Assembly: GCF_019798055.1 (NCBI RefSeq)
Contig: NZ_JAHOPH010000001.1
Coordinates: forward strand, 1 to 64,000
Direction: 5' to 3'
DNA from: Salsipaludibacter albus
GTDB lineage: Bacteria; Actinomycetota; Nitriliruptoria; Nitriliruptorales; Nitriliruptoraceae
DNA: 64,000 nucleotides
How positions within the stretch are numbered: the first letter of the stretch is position 1; the number at the start of each line of letters is the position of its first letter. The position numbers and the translations under genes were made by a program. Below the pieces are notes generated by a model. It was not told the DNA's origin. It saw only the letters and a program-made list of their open reading frames with translations, and searched no databases. Below, piece after piece: positions 9,676 through 18,661 of the stretch.

Positions 9676-10074
9676 ATGACCACGGCCGACCGCCTCTCCG
9701 ATGTCTTCGCCGCACTGGCGGACCCCATCCGGCGAGACATGGTCGCGACCCTGGCCGAGGCCGACGCGACCGTGACCGAGCTGGCCGAGCCGCACGACGT
9801 GACCGTCCAGGCGATCTCCAAGCACCTCAAGGTGCTCGAGGAGGCCGGCCTGGTCAGTCGCACGCGCGACGCCCAGCGACGCCCGGCACATCTCGAGGCG
9901 GACGTGTTCGGCCTGCTGACCACGTGGCTGGAGCGCCACCGGCGCCTCGCCGAGGAGCGCTACCGCCGGCTCGACGCCGTCCTGGCGTCGATGCCCGACG
10001 ACCCGTCCTCGACGCCGCTCGCCGAGCGGGCCACGACCACGCACGACCACCCGGACGACAGGACCACCCCATGA
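9676..10074 (+). CDS. ArsR/SmtB family transcriptional repressor (SRPBCC-associated type)
   Basis: 132 aa. A winged-helix ArsR domain fills residues 5-85: LSDVFAALADPIRRDMVATL, TVTELAEPHDVTVQAISKHLKVLEEAGL (recognition helix) and SRTRDAQRRP (wing). The alpha-3/alpha-5 metal-site Cys residues of metal sensors are absent, which fits the SdpR-like autorepressors that pair with SRPBCC proteins. Its stop overlaps the ATG of the SRPBCC gene (ATGA at 10071-10074). Two palindromic operators lie just upstream, so it very probably represses its own operon. Confidence 0.9.
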   Translation: MTTADRLSDVFAALADPIRRDMVATLAEADATVTELAEPHDVTVQAISKHLKVLEEAGLVSRTRDAQRRPAHLEADVFGLLTTWLERHRRLAEERYRRLDAVLASMPDDPSSTPLAERATTTHDHPDDRTTP

Positions 10075-10556
10075 CCACCACCACCCACCCCGAGACCACC
10101 ATCACCGCCGACCGGGACGTCCCGCTGGTGCGGATCGTCCGCGAGTTCGACGCCACTCCCGACCAGGTCTTCCGCGCCCACGTGGATCCGGACCTGCTCG
10201 CCCAGTGGCTCGGACCGCGCGACGTCGAGATGCGCATCGACCGCTTCGACGCCCGGACCGGGGGCGAGTACCGCTACGTCCATGGCCGCGGCGACGACGA
10301 GTACGCCTTCCACGGCTCCTTCCACGAGGTGCGACCGGAGGACCACACCATCGTCCAGACGTTCACGTTCGAGGGCATGCCCGACCACGTCGCGCTCGAG
10401 CGACTGGTCCTGACCGACCTCGGCAACGGGCGCACCCGGCTGGAGGCCACCTCGCTGGTCGACAGCTTCGCCGACCGCGACGCCTTCCTGGCCAGTGGCA
10501 TGGAGGACGGCGTGAACCAGGGCTACGAGCAGCTCGACGACCTCCTCGCCGGCTGA
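10071..10556 (+). CDS. SRPBCC/AHSA1 domain protein
   Basis: 161 aa. One AHSA1-like START-fold domain: VRIVREFDATPDQVFRAHVDPDLLAQWLGPRD at the start, GGEYRYVHGRGDDEYAFHGSFHEV in the middle and EQLDDLLAG at the end. The fold makes a hydrophobic cavity for a small ligand. ArsR-SRPBCC operons are frequent in actinobacteria and the partner is thought to act in stress response or xenobiotic handling; the ligand is unknown. Translationally coupled to the repressor by a 4-base overlap. Confidence 0.9.
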   Translation: MTTTTHPETTITADRDVPLVRIVREFDATPDQVFRAHVDPDLLAQWLGPRDVEMRIDRFDARTGGEYRYVHGRGDDEYAFHGSFHEVRPEDHTIVQTFTFEGMPDHVALERLVLTDLGNGRTRLEATSLVDSFADRDAFLASGMEDGVNQGYEQLDDLLAG

Positions 10557-10600
10557 CCCTCGACCGGGAGGGCGGTGGCCGAGGGGTACCTTCGGCGGCC

Positions 10601-12115
10601 ATGCCTGCCTTCCTCGCCGCCCTCCTGGTCTTCGTCTCGTCCGGTGCCGTGCTGGTCCTCGAGACGCTCGCCGGTCGACTCATGGCCCCCTACGTCGGGG
10701 TCACGCTGGAGTCGTTCACCGGCATCATCGGCACCATCCTCGCCGGCATCGCGGCCGGGTCCTGGCTCGGCGGGCGGCTGGCGGACCGCTACGACCCACG
10801 GGTCATGCTGGGACCCACCATGGTGCTGGGCGGCGCGTTGGGCCTGCTGTCCATCCCCGTGATCGACTACCTCGGATCGTCGATGCAGGGGGCGACCCCC
10901 TCGGTGATCGTGATCCTGACCTTCGCCGGCTTCTTCATCCCCTCGGCGATCCTGTCCGCGGTCACGCCCATGGTCGTGAAGCTGCAGCTGTCGGACCTGG
11001 CAGACACCGGTCGCGTGGTCGGATGGCTGTCCGCGGTCGGGACGGTCGGGGCACTGATGGGCACGTTCACGACCGGGTTCATCCTGGTCGCCGCCTGGCC
11101 GACCCGGCCGATCATCCGCTGGCTGGGCGGCCTGCTGGTGCTCGGCGGACTGGTGCTGTGGGTCTGGCTGCGGCGCGACGCCGACCCCGACGGTGACCTC
11201 ACCCGCCCCACCGCCGGGATGCTGGTCGTCCTGGTCGCGGCCGGCGCGTTGTCGTTCGCCGCCGCCCACCCGTGCGAGCAGGAGTCGGCCTACTTCTGTG
11301 CCCGCGTCGAGGTCGACCCCGAACGATCGACCGGACGGGTCCTGTGGCTGGACACGCTGCGTCACTCCTACGTCGACGTCGAGGACCCGACGCACCTGGA
11401 GTTCACCTACGCCCAGACGATGTCGGACGTGCTGGCGACGATCGCGCCCGAGGGCGAGGCGCTGGACGTCACCCACGTCGGCGGGGCCGGGATGAGCCTG
11501 CCGCGGTACCTGCGCGAGACCCGACCGGGCACGCAGTCGACCGTGCTCGAGCTCGACCCCCTGATGACCGAGATCGCGGTCGAGGAACTGGCGTGGGAGC
11601 CCGGTCCCGACGTCGAGGTGCTGCACGGCGACGCCCGGCTGCGCCTGGACGAGGTCCCGGAGGGATCCCAGGACCTGGTGATCGGGGATGCCTTCGGGGG
11701 CGTGTCGGTCCCGTGGCACCTGGCCACCGAGGAGTTCGTGACCGCCATCCACGACGTCCTCCGTCCCGGCGGGGTGTATGCCCTGAACATGATCGACTAC
11801 CAACCGCTGGGCTTCGCCCGTGCCGAGCTCGCGACCCTCGCGGCGGTGTTCGACCACGTCGCCGTCCTGGCCCCGCCCGAGCGGCTGACCGGTGAGTCGG
11901 GCGGCAACTTCATCCTGGTCGGGTCCGACGAGCCGCTCCCGGTCACCGAGATGCTCGCCCGCAACACCTCCCGGGGCGACGACGAGCAGGCGCTGTGGAC
12001 CGAGGGCTCGACCGTCGACGGCGTCACCCTGGAGGACTTCGTCGGGGACGCCCGGGTCCTGACCGACGACTTCGCCCCCGTCGACCAGCTCCTCACCCCC
12101 TACCCCACTCGCTGA
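10601..12115 (+). CDS. Membrane-anchored spermidine-synthase-like protein (fused MFS/spermidine synthase type)
   Basis: 504 aa. The N-terminal ~220 residues form about seven membrane helices in MFS style (LLVFVSSGAVLVLETLAGRLMAPYVG, GTILAGIAAGSWLGGRLADRYDP). The C-terminal ~250 residues are a Rossmann methyltransferase-like domain of the spermidine synthase family (THVGGAGMSLPRYLRE, VLELDPLMTEIA, GDARLRLDEVPEGSQDLVIGDAFGG). A periplasmic-type patch HPCEQESAYFC lies between them. Family members are called fused MFS/spermidine synthases; aminopropyl transfer is not established for them. ATG 10601 was chosen because the first helix begins at residue 3. Confidence 0.85.
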   Translation: MPAFLAALLVFVSSGAVLVLETLAGRLMAPYVGVTLESFTGIIGTILAGIAAGSWLGGRLADRYDPRVMLGPTMVLGGALGLLSIPVIDYLGSSMQGATPSVIVILTFAGFFIPSAILSAVTPMVVKLQLSDLADTGRVVGWLSAVGTVGALMGTFTTGFILVAAWPTRPIIRWLGGLLVLGGLVLWVWLRRDADPDGDLTRPTAGMLVVLVAAGALSFAAAHPCEQESAYFCARVEVDPERSTGRVLWLDTLRHSYVDVEDPTHLEFTYAQTMSDVLATIAPEGEALDVTHVGGAGMSLPRYLRETRPGTQSTVLELDPLMTEIAVEELAWEPGPDVEVLHGDARLRLDEVPEGSQDLVIGDAFGGVSVPWHLATEEFVTAIHDVLRPGGVYALNMIDYQPLGFARAELATLAAVFDHVAVLAPPERLTGESGGNFILVGSDEPLPVTEMLARNTSRGDDEQALWTEGSTVDGVTLEDFVGDARVLTDDFAPVDQLLTPYPTR

Positions 12116-12147
12116 CCCCTCCAGGCCCCGGCCGGTCCCACCAGGCC

Positions 12148-12199
12148 CGTCGAGTGTGCGCATCGAGGCCACGGACGGCCGGGAACAGCACACTCGACG
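12148..12199. repeat. 52-bp inverted-repeat element, copy A
   Basis: Arms CGTCGAGTGTGC (12148-12159) and GCACACTCGACG (12188-12199) flank 28 bases. Copies B (13423) and C (54389) have the same 12-bp arms and exactly the same total length, but a different 28-base centre. Copy A sits between the stops of two convergent genes, six bases after the DUF3037 stop. It could be a terminator, a REP-like element, or one end of the cassette at 12.2-13.4 kb. Confidence 0.85.
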
Positions 12200-12205
12200 C
12201 GGGGT

Positions 12206-12595
12206 TCAGGCCACCAGGTCGGTGAACAGGCGCTCGAGCTCGGCCAGGGGATCGTCGGTGAGGCCGGTGTGGATCGGGCTGGGCTGCACCATCGCGCTGC
12301 GCGGTGCGGCCAACCATCGGAACCTCGCACCGGGCGGCCCGGCCGCGGCCGGGATGGCCGGATCCTGCTCGCCCTCGGTGACTCGCCGCACGGCCTCCAG
12401 TGCCGCGGCGACCCCCGCCAGGTCGACGTCGGGGTCGAGCGCGCGGACCCGGTCGGGGTCGACGGCGAGTCTCCCGCCGAACCAGTCCGCGGCACCGCAG
12501 TGCAGGAGCACCCCGACGTTGACGAACTCGCCACGATCGACCCGGGGCACGACCCGCACGACCACGTACTCGTAGGGCACCGGCGTCCCGATCAT
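12206..12595 (-). CDS. DUF3037 family protein
   Basis: 129 aa. It matches the DUF3037 pattern: YEYVVVRVVPRVDRGEFVNVGVLLHC near the N-terminus, a helical middle (PDRVRALDPDVDLAGVAAALEAVRRV) and an SPIHTGLTDDPLAELERLFTDLV end. The biochemical function of the family is unknown. ATG 12595 overlaps the stop of the upstream HipA-like kinase gene (ATGA, 12595-12592), so the two are made together; DUF3037 genes commonly sit beside HipA-like kinase genes. The pair is bracketed by 52-bp repeats A and B. Confidence 0.85.
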   Translation of the reverse strand: MIGTPVPYEYVVVRVVPRVDRGEFVNVGVLLHCGAADWFGGRLAVDPDRVRALDPDVDLAGVAAALEAVRRVTEGEQDPAIPAAAGPPGARFRWLAAPRSAMVQPSPIHTGLTDDPLAELERLFTDLVA

Positions 12596-13383
12596 CGCCC
12601 GACCTCCCCCGTGGGCGCGCGGCTCGGTCGCCACGGCTCCCGCTCGGCGAGCCGCGCGGCCAGCACCTCGACGTGACGCGCGCGGGCACGCTCGACCTCG
12701 TCCGGACCCTCCAGGTCGTCCAGCCACGCGGTCGGGACGTCCGCCAGCACGTCGTGGAGCACCCCCGGGTCGACCCGCGTCGCCAGGGCCTGGTCCACGG
12801 CGGCGAGGTCGGCGTCGGCGAGGTCGGCGGTGAACGGGGCCAGGACGTGGTCGGACAGCTCGAGGCGTCGCGTCGCCGCCCCCGACGCGGGTGGCCACTG
12901 GTGTTGCCAGACCAGCGCAGCACCGTGGTCGATCAGCCACAGGTCGCCGTGCCACACCAGCAGGTTCGGGTTCCGCCACGTGCGATCCACGTTGACGGTC
13001 AACGCGTCCAACCACATGACCCGGGCAGCCTCCAGCGGGTCCACGTCGAACCCGGCGGGCTCGAACCCGACCGACCCGGGAAGCCAGTCCACACCGAGGT
13101 TGGTGCCGGCACTGGACACGAGCAGGTGCTGGATCTCGGGGTCGGGCTCGAGGCGGCCGATGCCCGGGTCGAGTTCGAGGGCGACCAGGTCCGGCACCCG
13201 CAGCCCCAGTCGGCGGGCGAGACCCGCCACGACGACCTCGGCCACCAGCGCGGCCGGTCCCTGGCCAGCCCCACGGAACTTGGCGACGTAGGTGCCGAGG
13301 TCGGTCGCCTCGACGATGCCGGGCAACGACCCGCCCTCGCGCAACGGCGTGGTGTACCGGGTGGCGTCGACGGTGGGGAGCAT
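12592..13383 (-). CDS. HipA-like kinase family protein
   Basis: 263 aa. Kinase-like elements of the HipA type are present: a candidate ATP-binding Lys in YVAKFRG (K35), a helical Glu near AEVVVAGLARRLG, a catalytic loop NVDRTWRNPNLL (D133, N138/N140) and a metal-binding DHG in LIDHGAAL (D152). It is far shorter than E. coli HipA (~440 aa), lacks the N-terminal subdomain that binds HipB, and no HipB-like antitoxin gene is adjacent. Instead it is coupled to a DUF3037 gene. A Ser/Thr kinase role is plausible; the target is unknown. Confidence 0.8.
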   Translation of the reverse strand: MLPTVDATRYTTPLREGGSLPGIVEATDLGTYVAKFRGAGQGPAALVAEVVVAGLARRLGLRVPDLVALELDPGIGRLEPDPEIQHLLVSSAGTNLGVDWLPGSVGFEPAGFDVDPLEAARVMWLDALTVNVDRTWRNPNLLVWHGDLWLIDHGAALVWQHQWPPASGAATRRLELSDHVLAPFTADLADADLAAVDQALATRVDPGVLHDVLADVPTAWLDDLEGPDEVERARARHVEVLAARLAEREPWRPSRAPTGEVGR

Positions 13384-13422
13384 GCCCGCGATCCTAGGGT
13401 GCACGCCACGTGGCCCCATCCC

Positions 13423-13474
13423 CGTCGAGTGTGCGGATCGCTGCAGCCCGCGGGAGCGGGACGCACACTCGACG
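13423..13474. repeat. 52-bp inverted-repeat element, copy B
   Basis: Arms CGTCGAGTGTGCG and CGCACACTCGACG (13 bp; the 12-bp core is shared with copies A and C). Its 28-base centre contains a second small hairpin, CCCGC-GGGA-GCGGG. It lies 36 bases past the stop of the copper-operon cytochrome gene and 39 bases before the HipA-like kinase start, so it separates the two transcription units. Confidence 0.85.
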
Positions 13475-13510
13475 GTCAGGCGGACGGCTCACTCGAGGAG
13501 GCCGGCGGGG

Positions 13511-13888
13511 TCACTCCATCAGGCCGGCGCGGCGCTGCTCGTCGCGGACGTGGGCGACGACGGCCGCGACCTCGTCGTCGGACAGGCCCCCGATGGCCGG
13601 CATCGGTCCGAAGTCCCAGTGGTGCGCCTGCACCCCGTTGGCGATGGCCGTCGCGAACACCACGTCGGGATGGTGGTCCGGCAGGTAGTACTCGTGCAGC
13701 AGGGGCGGACCGCGGTCGGTGCCACCCAGGTCCGGGCCGTGGCAGGTGGCGCAGTTCGCCGCGAACACGCGCGCACCGACGTCGTCGCGGTCGGCCGGTG
13801 CGGCGGCGTCCGTGCCACAGGCGGCGAGCACCAAGGTCGCCACGAGCGCCACCGGGCCGGCGACACGGGTGGTCGTCGCGCCCCTCAC
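13511..13888 (-). CDS. c-type cytochrome lipoprotein
   Basis: 125 aa from GTG 13888, which overlaps the copB stop by four bases. A lipoprotein signal (VALVATLVLAAC, Cys24 lipidated) is followed by one heme-binding CATCH (C46, C49, H50) and a distal Met ligand in GPMPAIGG (M96). This is a small mono-heme class I cytochrome held at the outer face of the membrane. As the last gene of a copper-export operon it may carry electrons or help copper oxidation outside the cell; a role in copper handling is inference from position only. Confidence 0.85.
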   Translation of the reverse strand: MRGATTTRVAGPVALVATLVLAACGTDAAAPADRDDVGARVFAANCATCHGPDLGGTDRGPPLLHEYYLPDHHPDVVFATAIANGVQAHHWDFGPMPAIGGLSDDEVAAVVAHVRDEQRRAGLME

Positions 13889-16047
13889 GCGGTGCCCGCC
13901 GGACTCGGACGCCGAGCGGCCGTCGCGGGCTCGCAATCGTCGGGACGGTGGTCACCCGCTGGGCGTTCGCCGTCGCCGGGTCCGCCGTCACCGGGTCCGG
14001 CCACCTCGTCCGGGTCGAGGTCGACCCGACGGAGCAGTTGCGCGTTGGCCGCGACGATGATCGTGGACAGGCTCATGAGGATCGCCCCGACCGCCGGGGG
14101 CAGCACGAACCTGATCGGGGCGAGCACCCCTGCGGCCAGCGGCACGGCGATCACGTTGTAGCCGGCTGCCCAGGCGAGGTTCTGCTGCATCTTGCGGTAC
14201 GAGGCGGCCGACAGGCGCCGCACGACCGCGACGTTGCGGGGGTCGTCGGAGGCCAGCACGATGTGTGCCGACGCGGCCGCCACGTCGGTGCCGGCCCCGA
14301 TCGCGAGCCCGACGTCGGCCCGGGCCAGCGCCGGGGCGTCGTTGACCCCGTCCCCGACCATCGCCACGGTGGCGCCATCGTCCTGGAGGTCGGCGACCAG
14401 GCGCTCCTTGTCCTCGGGCAGGACCTGGGCGTGGACCTCGTCGATGCCCAGCGCGTCGGCGACGTGGTCGGCGACCTGCGGTGCGTCGCCGGTGGCCATG
14501 ACCACGCGGATCCCGGCGTCGTGCAGGCCCGCGACGGCACTCGCCGACACGTCCCGGATCGTGTCCTCCAGCGCGAGGGCGGCGACCACCTGCTCGTCGA
14601 CGACCAGGTGCAGGACCGCCGCGCCGCGGTCCCGCCACCCGTCCGTGACCTCGCCCAGTTCGCGGGTCCCGGCGCTGTCCGCCAGCGACTCCTCGTCGAG
14701 CAGGGACGGCCCACCGACGGCGACGCGCCGGCCGTCGACCTGCGCGGCCACACCGCGGCCGGCGATGGACCGGAAGTCGCCGGCCTCCGGGACGGCGATC
14801 CCGGCGTCGGCGGCAGCCGCCACGATCGCGCGGGCCAGGGGGTGCTCGGAGTCCGACTCGACGGCCGCGGCCAGGGCGAGCGCCTCGTCGTCGTCCCACC
14901 CGTCGACCACGACCCGGTCCGTGACCCGGTGGTCGCCGGCGGTCAGCGTGCCGGTCTTGTCGAACAGGACGGTGTCGACCTGGCGCATCCGTTCGAGGGC
15001 CAGCCGGTCGCGGACCAGGATCCCGCGTCGGGCGGCCATGGCCGTGGACAACGACACCACCAAGGGGATGGCCAGTCCCAGCGCGTGGGGACACGCGATC
15101 ACCAGGACCGTCACCGTGCGGGTCACGGCCTGGTCCGGCTGGCCCAGCAGGAGCCACACCACGGCGGTCACGAGCGCGGCGATCGAGGCGTACCAGAACA
15201 GGGCCGCCGCGGCCCGGTCGGCCAGCACCTGGGTGCGCGACCGGGAGGTCTGGGCCTCCTGGACCATCGCCTGGATGCCGGCCAGCGTCGTGTCGTCACC
15301 GGTCGCGGTCACCTCCACCCGGACGGCGGAGCCGGCAGCGACCGACCCGGCCACCAGCTCGTCGCCGGGACCGTGGGCGACCGGCGCGGACTCGCCGGTC
15401 AGCATCGACTCGTCGAACTCCGCCTCGCCGTCGACGATCGTGCCGTCGGCCGGGACGGCCGCGCCGGGGCGGACCAGCACGACGTCACCGGCCGACAACT
15501 CCGACGCCGCGACCGTGCGGGTGCCGTCGTCGGTGACCAACTCGGCCTCGTCGGGCAGCAGCTCGGCGAGGCTGTCCAGCGCCGACTGGGCCTGCCCGAT
15601 CGCCTTCATCTCCTGCCAGTGGCCCAGCAGCATGATGACGATCAGCCCGGCGAGCTCCCACCAGAACTCGAGGTCGAGGACCCCGAACTCGCTGAGCCAC
15701 GACGCGACGAAGGCGACGGTGATGGCCATGCCGATCAGGGCCATCATCCCGGGCGAGCGATCCCGCAGCTCGCGCCAGCCGGAGGTCAGGAAGACCCGTC
15801 CCCCGTCCAGGAACAGGATCGTGCCGAGGACCGGCCCGACGGCATCGACCAGGACGTTGTCGGGCAGCTCGACCCCGAACCACATCCAGATCATCCGCGA
15901 CGTCAGGATGATGGGGATCGCGAGCCACAGCGAGCGCACGAACTGCCGACGGAACATCTCGGCGTGGTCGCCGTGGCCACCGCCGTGGCCACCGGCGTCG
16001 TCATGGTCGGCGTGCTCGTCATGGGAGTGGTGGTCGTTCGGAGTCAT
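13885..16047 (-). CDS. copB: Copper/silver-exporting P1B-type ATPase, CPH subtype
   Basis: 720 aa. A His/Asp-rich N-terminus ([23 protein letters not shown]) replaces a Cys-type metal domain. P-type ATPase hallmarks are present: TGES, the transmembrane CPH in [20 protein letters not shown] with the phosphorylated Asp, and [11 protein letters not shown] with a His-rich tail is the CopB subtype (P1B-3; Cu(II)/Ag export), different from the CPC enzyme upstream. ATG 16047 overlaps the copA stop (ATGA). Expression should follow the CsoR-controlled copZ promoter. Confidence 0.9.
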   Translation of the reverse strand: MTPNDHHSHDEHADHDDAGGHGGGHGDHAEMFRRQFVRSLWLAIPIILTSRMIWMWFGVELPDNVLVDAVGPVLGTILFLDGGRVFLTSGWRELRDRSPGMMALIGMAITVAFVASWLSEFGVLDLEFWWELAGLIVIMLLGHWQEMKAIGQAQSALDSLAELLPDEAELVTDDGTRTVAASELSAGDVVLVRPGAAVPADGTIVDGEAEFDESMLTGESAPVAHGPGDELVAGSVAAGSAVRVEVTATGDDTTLAGIQAMVQEAQTSRSRTQVLADRAAAALFWYASIAALVTAVVWLLLGQPDQAVTRTVTVLVIACPHALGLAIPLVVSLSTAMAARRGILVRDRLALERMRQVDTVLFDKTGTLTAGDHRVTDRVVVDGWDDDEALALAAAVESDSEHPLARAIVAAAADAGIAVPEAGDFRSIAGRGVAAQVDGRRVAVGGPSLLDEESLADSAGTRELGEVTDGWRDRGAAVLHLVVDEQVVAALALEDTIRDVSASAVAGLHDAGIRVVMATGDAPQVADHVADALGIDEVHAQVLPEDKERLVADLQDDGATVAMVGDGVNDAPALARADVGLAIGAGTDVAAASAHIVLASDDPRNVAVVRRLSAASYRKMQQNLAWAAGYNVIAVPLAAGVLAPIRFVLPPAVGAILMSLSTIIVAANAQLLRRVDLDPDEVAGPGDGGPGDGERPAGDHRPDDCEPATAARRPSPAGTA

Positions 16048-18266
16048 CGCGCGAACCTCCGCAGGCGCAGGGAGTTCAGGACGACCGACACGGACGACAG
16101 CGCCATGGCAGCGCCGGCGATGGTCGGGGAGAGCAGGCCGAGCGCGGCCACCGGGATCGCCAGGACGTTGTAGCCGAAGGCCCAGCCGAGGTTCTGGATG
16201 ATGGTGCGGTAGGTGGCAGCCGACAGGTCGATCGCGGTCACGACCGACCCGACGTCGCCGCCGAGCAGGGCCAGGTCACCGGACTCGATCGCCACGTCGG
16301 TGCCGGTGCCCATGGCGATGCCGAGGTCGGCCTGCACCAGGGCGGGGGCGTCGTTGATCCCGTCGCCCACCATGGCGACGACCTCGCCGGCCTCCTGGAG
16401 GGCCACGACCTCGGCCTGCTTGTCGCCGGGGAGGACCTCGGCCCGGACCCGGTCGATGCCGACCTGCTCGGCGATGCCCTCGGCCGTCGCACGGTTGTCC
16501 CCGGTCAGCAGCACGACCTCCAGGCCGCGGCTCCGCAGCGCCGCCACCGTCGGCGCCGCGGCGTCCTTGAGGCTGTCGGCCACCCCGAGCACGGCCCGGG
16601 CCGCGTCGTCCCAGCCGACCCACACGGCCGTCTCGCCCCGCTGCTCACTGGACCGCGCGGCATCGACGAGCGTGTCCGGCAGGTCGAGCCCGTGGTCGGC
16701 CAGCAGGCTCGCCCGGCCGACGACGACCTCGGTTCCGTCGACCTTGGCGCGCACGCCCTGGCCCGGCACGGCGGTGAACGCCTCGACCACGGCGGCAGTG
16801 CCGTGGCCGACCGCGTCCGGGTCGTCGGCGGCCGCGGCGATCGCGCGGCCGACCGGGTGCTCGGAGCCGGTCTCGGCCGCGGCGGCCCGGGCCAACGCGG
16901 TGACGCGATCCGTGTCCGCGATGGCGACCTCGACGACCCGCATGTCCCCACGGGTCAGGGTCCCCGTCTTGTCGAAGACCACCGTCGTGACCTCGCGGAC
17001 CTGCTCGAGCGTCTCGATGGACTTGATGACGATGCCCAGGTCGGCGCCGCGGCCCGTCCCGACCATGATCGCGGTCGGCGTGGCCAGTCCGAGGGCGCAG
17101 GGGCAGGCGATCACCAGGACGGCGACCGCGGCCGCGACCGCCTCGGACGCGTCACCCCCGACCACCAGCCAGCCGACGAGGGTCACGAGCGCGATCGCGA
17201 TGACGGTCGGCACGAACACCATCGACACGCGGTCGGCGAGACGCTGCAGGTCGGCCTTGCCGGCCTGGGCCCGCTCGACCATGGCCACGACCTGGGCGAG
17301 CATCGTCTCGCCGCCGACGGCGGTGACCTCGACCACGAGGGTCCCGGTGGTGTTGAGGCTGGCCCCGACGACCCGGTCGCCGACCTCCTTGGCCACGGGC
17401 CGGGACTCGCCCGTCAGCATCGACTCGTCGACCGAGGACGCACCCTCGACGACCTGGCCGTCGACCGGCACCTTCTCGCCCGGGCGCACCCGGACCCGGT
17501 CTCCCGGGGCGACCTGCTCGATGGGGACCTGGACCTCGGCGCCGTCCCGCAGCACGGTGGCCTGCCGGGCCCCCAGCTCGAGCAGGGACCGCAGGGCCGA
17601 CCCCGCCCGTCGCTTGGCCCGGGCCTCGAGCCACCGGCCGAGGACGAGGAAGGTGATGATGAGCGCGGCCGACTCGAAGTAGTGCTCGTGGCTGCCCTGC
17701 AGGAGCAGGACCACCGACCAGCCCCAGGCCGAGAGGGTTCCCAGCGCGATGAGGGTGTCCATGTTCACGGTGCGGCGTCGCGCGCGACGGGCCGCCTCGA
17801 CCAGGAACGGCCAGCCGGCGACGAACTGCACGATCGTGGCGAGTCCGGCGACGACCCAGGCACGCGCGTCCGGGGCGAGCAGATCACCCACGGGGGTCAT
17901 GGCCAGCAGCAGGACGGCGAGTCCGAGGGGCCCGGCGATCCACAGGCGGCGCTGCCACCGGGCGACCTCGCGATCGGCCGCGTCGTCGGGGGTCGGCATC
18001 GGGACGTGCTCGCGGAGGCCGTAGCCGATGCGGTCGACGGCGGCCCGGAGGTCGGCGGCCTCGACGCCGTCGACGACGCCGACGTGTGCCCGCCCGGTCG
18101 CGTAGTTCACCTCGGCGGAGACGACGCCGTCCTGGCGGTCGAGGATCTTCTGCACCCGGGCAGCACAGGAACCACAGGTCATGCCCTCGACGTCGAAGTC
18201 GAGCTCACGGTCCGGCACCTCCCGCGCGGGGCGGGAGGCGGTGGCGGTGGCGTCGGTGCTGGCCAT
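16044..18266 (-). CDS. copA: Copper-exporting P1B-type ATPase, CPC subtype
   Basis: 740 aa. One N-terminal heavy-metal-binding domain with [11 protein letters not shown] (C31, C34), eight membrane helices, TGES, the transmembrane metal site CPC (C388-P-C390 in [13 protein letters not shown]), DKTGTLT and GDGINDAP. This is a standard Cu(I) exporter of the inner membrane. It sits between the copZ chaperone and a second ATPase. The spacer upstream of its ATG contains a 12-bp tandem repeat. Confidence 0.95.
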   Translation of the reverse strand: MASTDATATASRPAREVPDRELDFDVEGMTCGSCAARVQKILDRQDGVVSAEVNYATGRAHVGVVDGVEAADLRAAVDRIGYGLREHVPMPTPDDAADREVARWQRRLWIAGPLGLAVLLLAMTPVGDLLAPDARAWVVAGLATIVQFVAGWPFLVEAARRARRRTVNMDTLIALGTLSAWGWSVVLLLQGSHEHYFESAALIITFLVLGRWLEARAKRRAGSALRSLLELGARQATVLRDGAEVQVPIEQVAPGDRVRVRPGEKVPVDGQVVEGASSVDESMLTGESRPVAKEVGDRVVGASLNTTGTLVVEVTAVGGETMLAQVVAMVERAQAGKADLQRLADRVSMVFVPTVIAIALVTLVGWLVVGGDASEAVAAAVAVLVIACPCALGLATPTAIMVGTGRGADLGIVIKSIETLEQVREVTTVVFDKTGTLTRGDMRVVEVAIADTDRVTALARAAAAETGSEHPVGRAIAAAADDPDAVGHGTAAVVEAFTAVPGQGVRAKVDGTEVVVGRASLLADHGLDLPDTLVDAARSSEQRGETAVWVGWDDAARAVLGVADSLKDAAAPTVAALRSRGLEVVLLTGDNRATAEGIAEQVGIDRVRAEVLPGDKQAEVVALQEAGEVVAMVGDGINDAPALVQADLGIAMGTGTDVAIESGDLALLGGDVGSVVTAIDLSAATYRTIIQNLGWAFGYNVLAIPVAALGLLSPTIAGAAMALSSVSVVLNSLRLRRFAR

Positions 18267-18268
18267 GA

Positions 18269-18298
18269 GAGGTCCTGGGGGAGGTCCTGGGGGAGGTC
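18269..18298. repeat. 12-bp tandem repeat in front of copA
   Basis: Two exact units of GAGGTCCTGGGG plus a partial third (GAGGTC), directly before the copA start codon (minus strand). It forms part of the copA leader and would place C-rich sequence next to the ribosome binding site. Confidence 0.7.
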
Positions 18299-18347
18299 GG
18301 ATCGGTGCGGTGCTGGCCGGGGAGGACGGCGTGGAAGTCCACGGCCG

Positions 18348-18560
18348 TCAGCCGGCCGGGACGTCGTAACCCTGGTCCTCGATGGTGCGCACGAGGTCGT
18401 CGCGGCTGGCACGCGCGGGGTCCCAGGTGACCGTCACGGACGTGTCCTCGAGGTCGACCGACGCCGACGAGACGCCGTCGATCGGGACCAGCGCGCCCTC
18501 GATCGAACGGACACAGTGCTGGCAGTGCACCTCGGGAACGTCGATGGTCGTGGTCTCCAT
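18348..18560 (-). CDS. copZ: Copper chaperone, heavy-metal-associated domain
   Basis: 70 aa, exactly one ferredoxin-like HMA domain. The metal site is CQHC (C13, C16) in place of the more usual CxxC with Met-x-x before it; the preceding VPEVH lacks that Met. The Ser/Val beta strands VSSASVDLEDTSVTVTWDP and the YDVPAG end are typical. It should carry Cu(I) to CopA and to CsoR. It is the first gene of the operon, divergent from csoR, with the CsoR-type site between them. Confidence 0.9.
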   Translation of the reverse strand: METTTIDVPEVHCQHCVRSIEGALVPIDGVSSASVDLEDTSVTVTWDPARASRDDLVRTIEDQGYDVPAG

Positions 18561-18576
18561 GGGAATGGCCCTCCAG

Positions 18577-18612
18577 GTCTGGCGTTCGGTCTGGCGTTCG
18601 GTCTGGCGTCGG
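18577..18612. repeat. 12-bp tandem repeat in the copZ leader
   Basis: GTCTGGCGTTCG occurs twice exactly and a third time with changes (GTCTGGCGTCGG), ending 16 bases before the copZ ATG. It lies in the untranslated leader of the copper operon on the minus strand. Confidence 0.75.
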
Positions 18613-18661
18613 TGGCGTCGTCGGGTGTCCGCCCGCACGGCGTGCGCCTCCGGGTTGCGAC

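Noticed and set aside
12592-13383. Classical HipBA toxin-antitoxin system
   Set aside because: No HipB-like helix-turn-helix gene adjacent and the kinase is much shorter than HipA.
12673-16173. A 1166-residue plus-strand open frame across the kinase and copB genes
   Set aside because: Antisense shadow of well-supported genes; composition typical of high-GC reverse frames.
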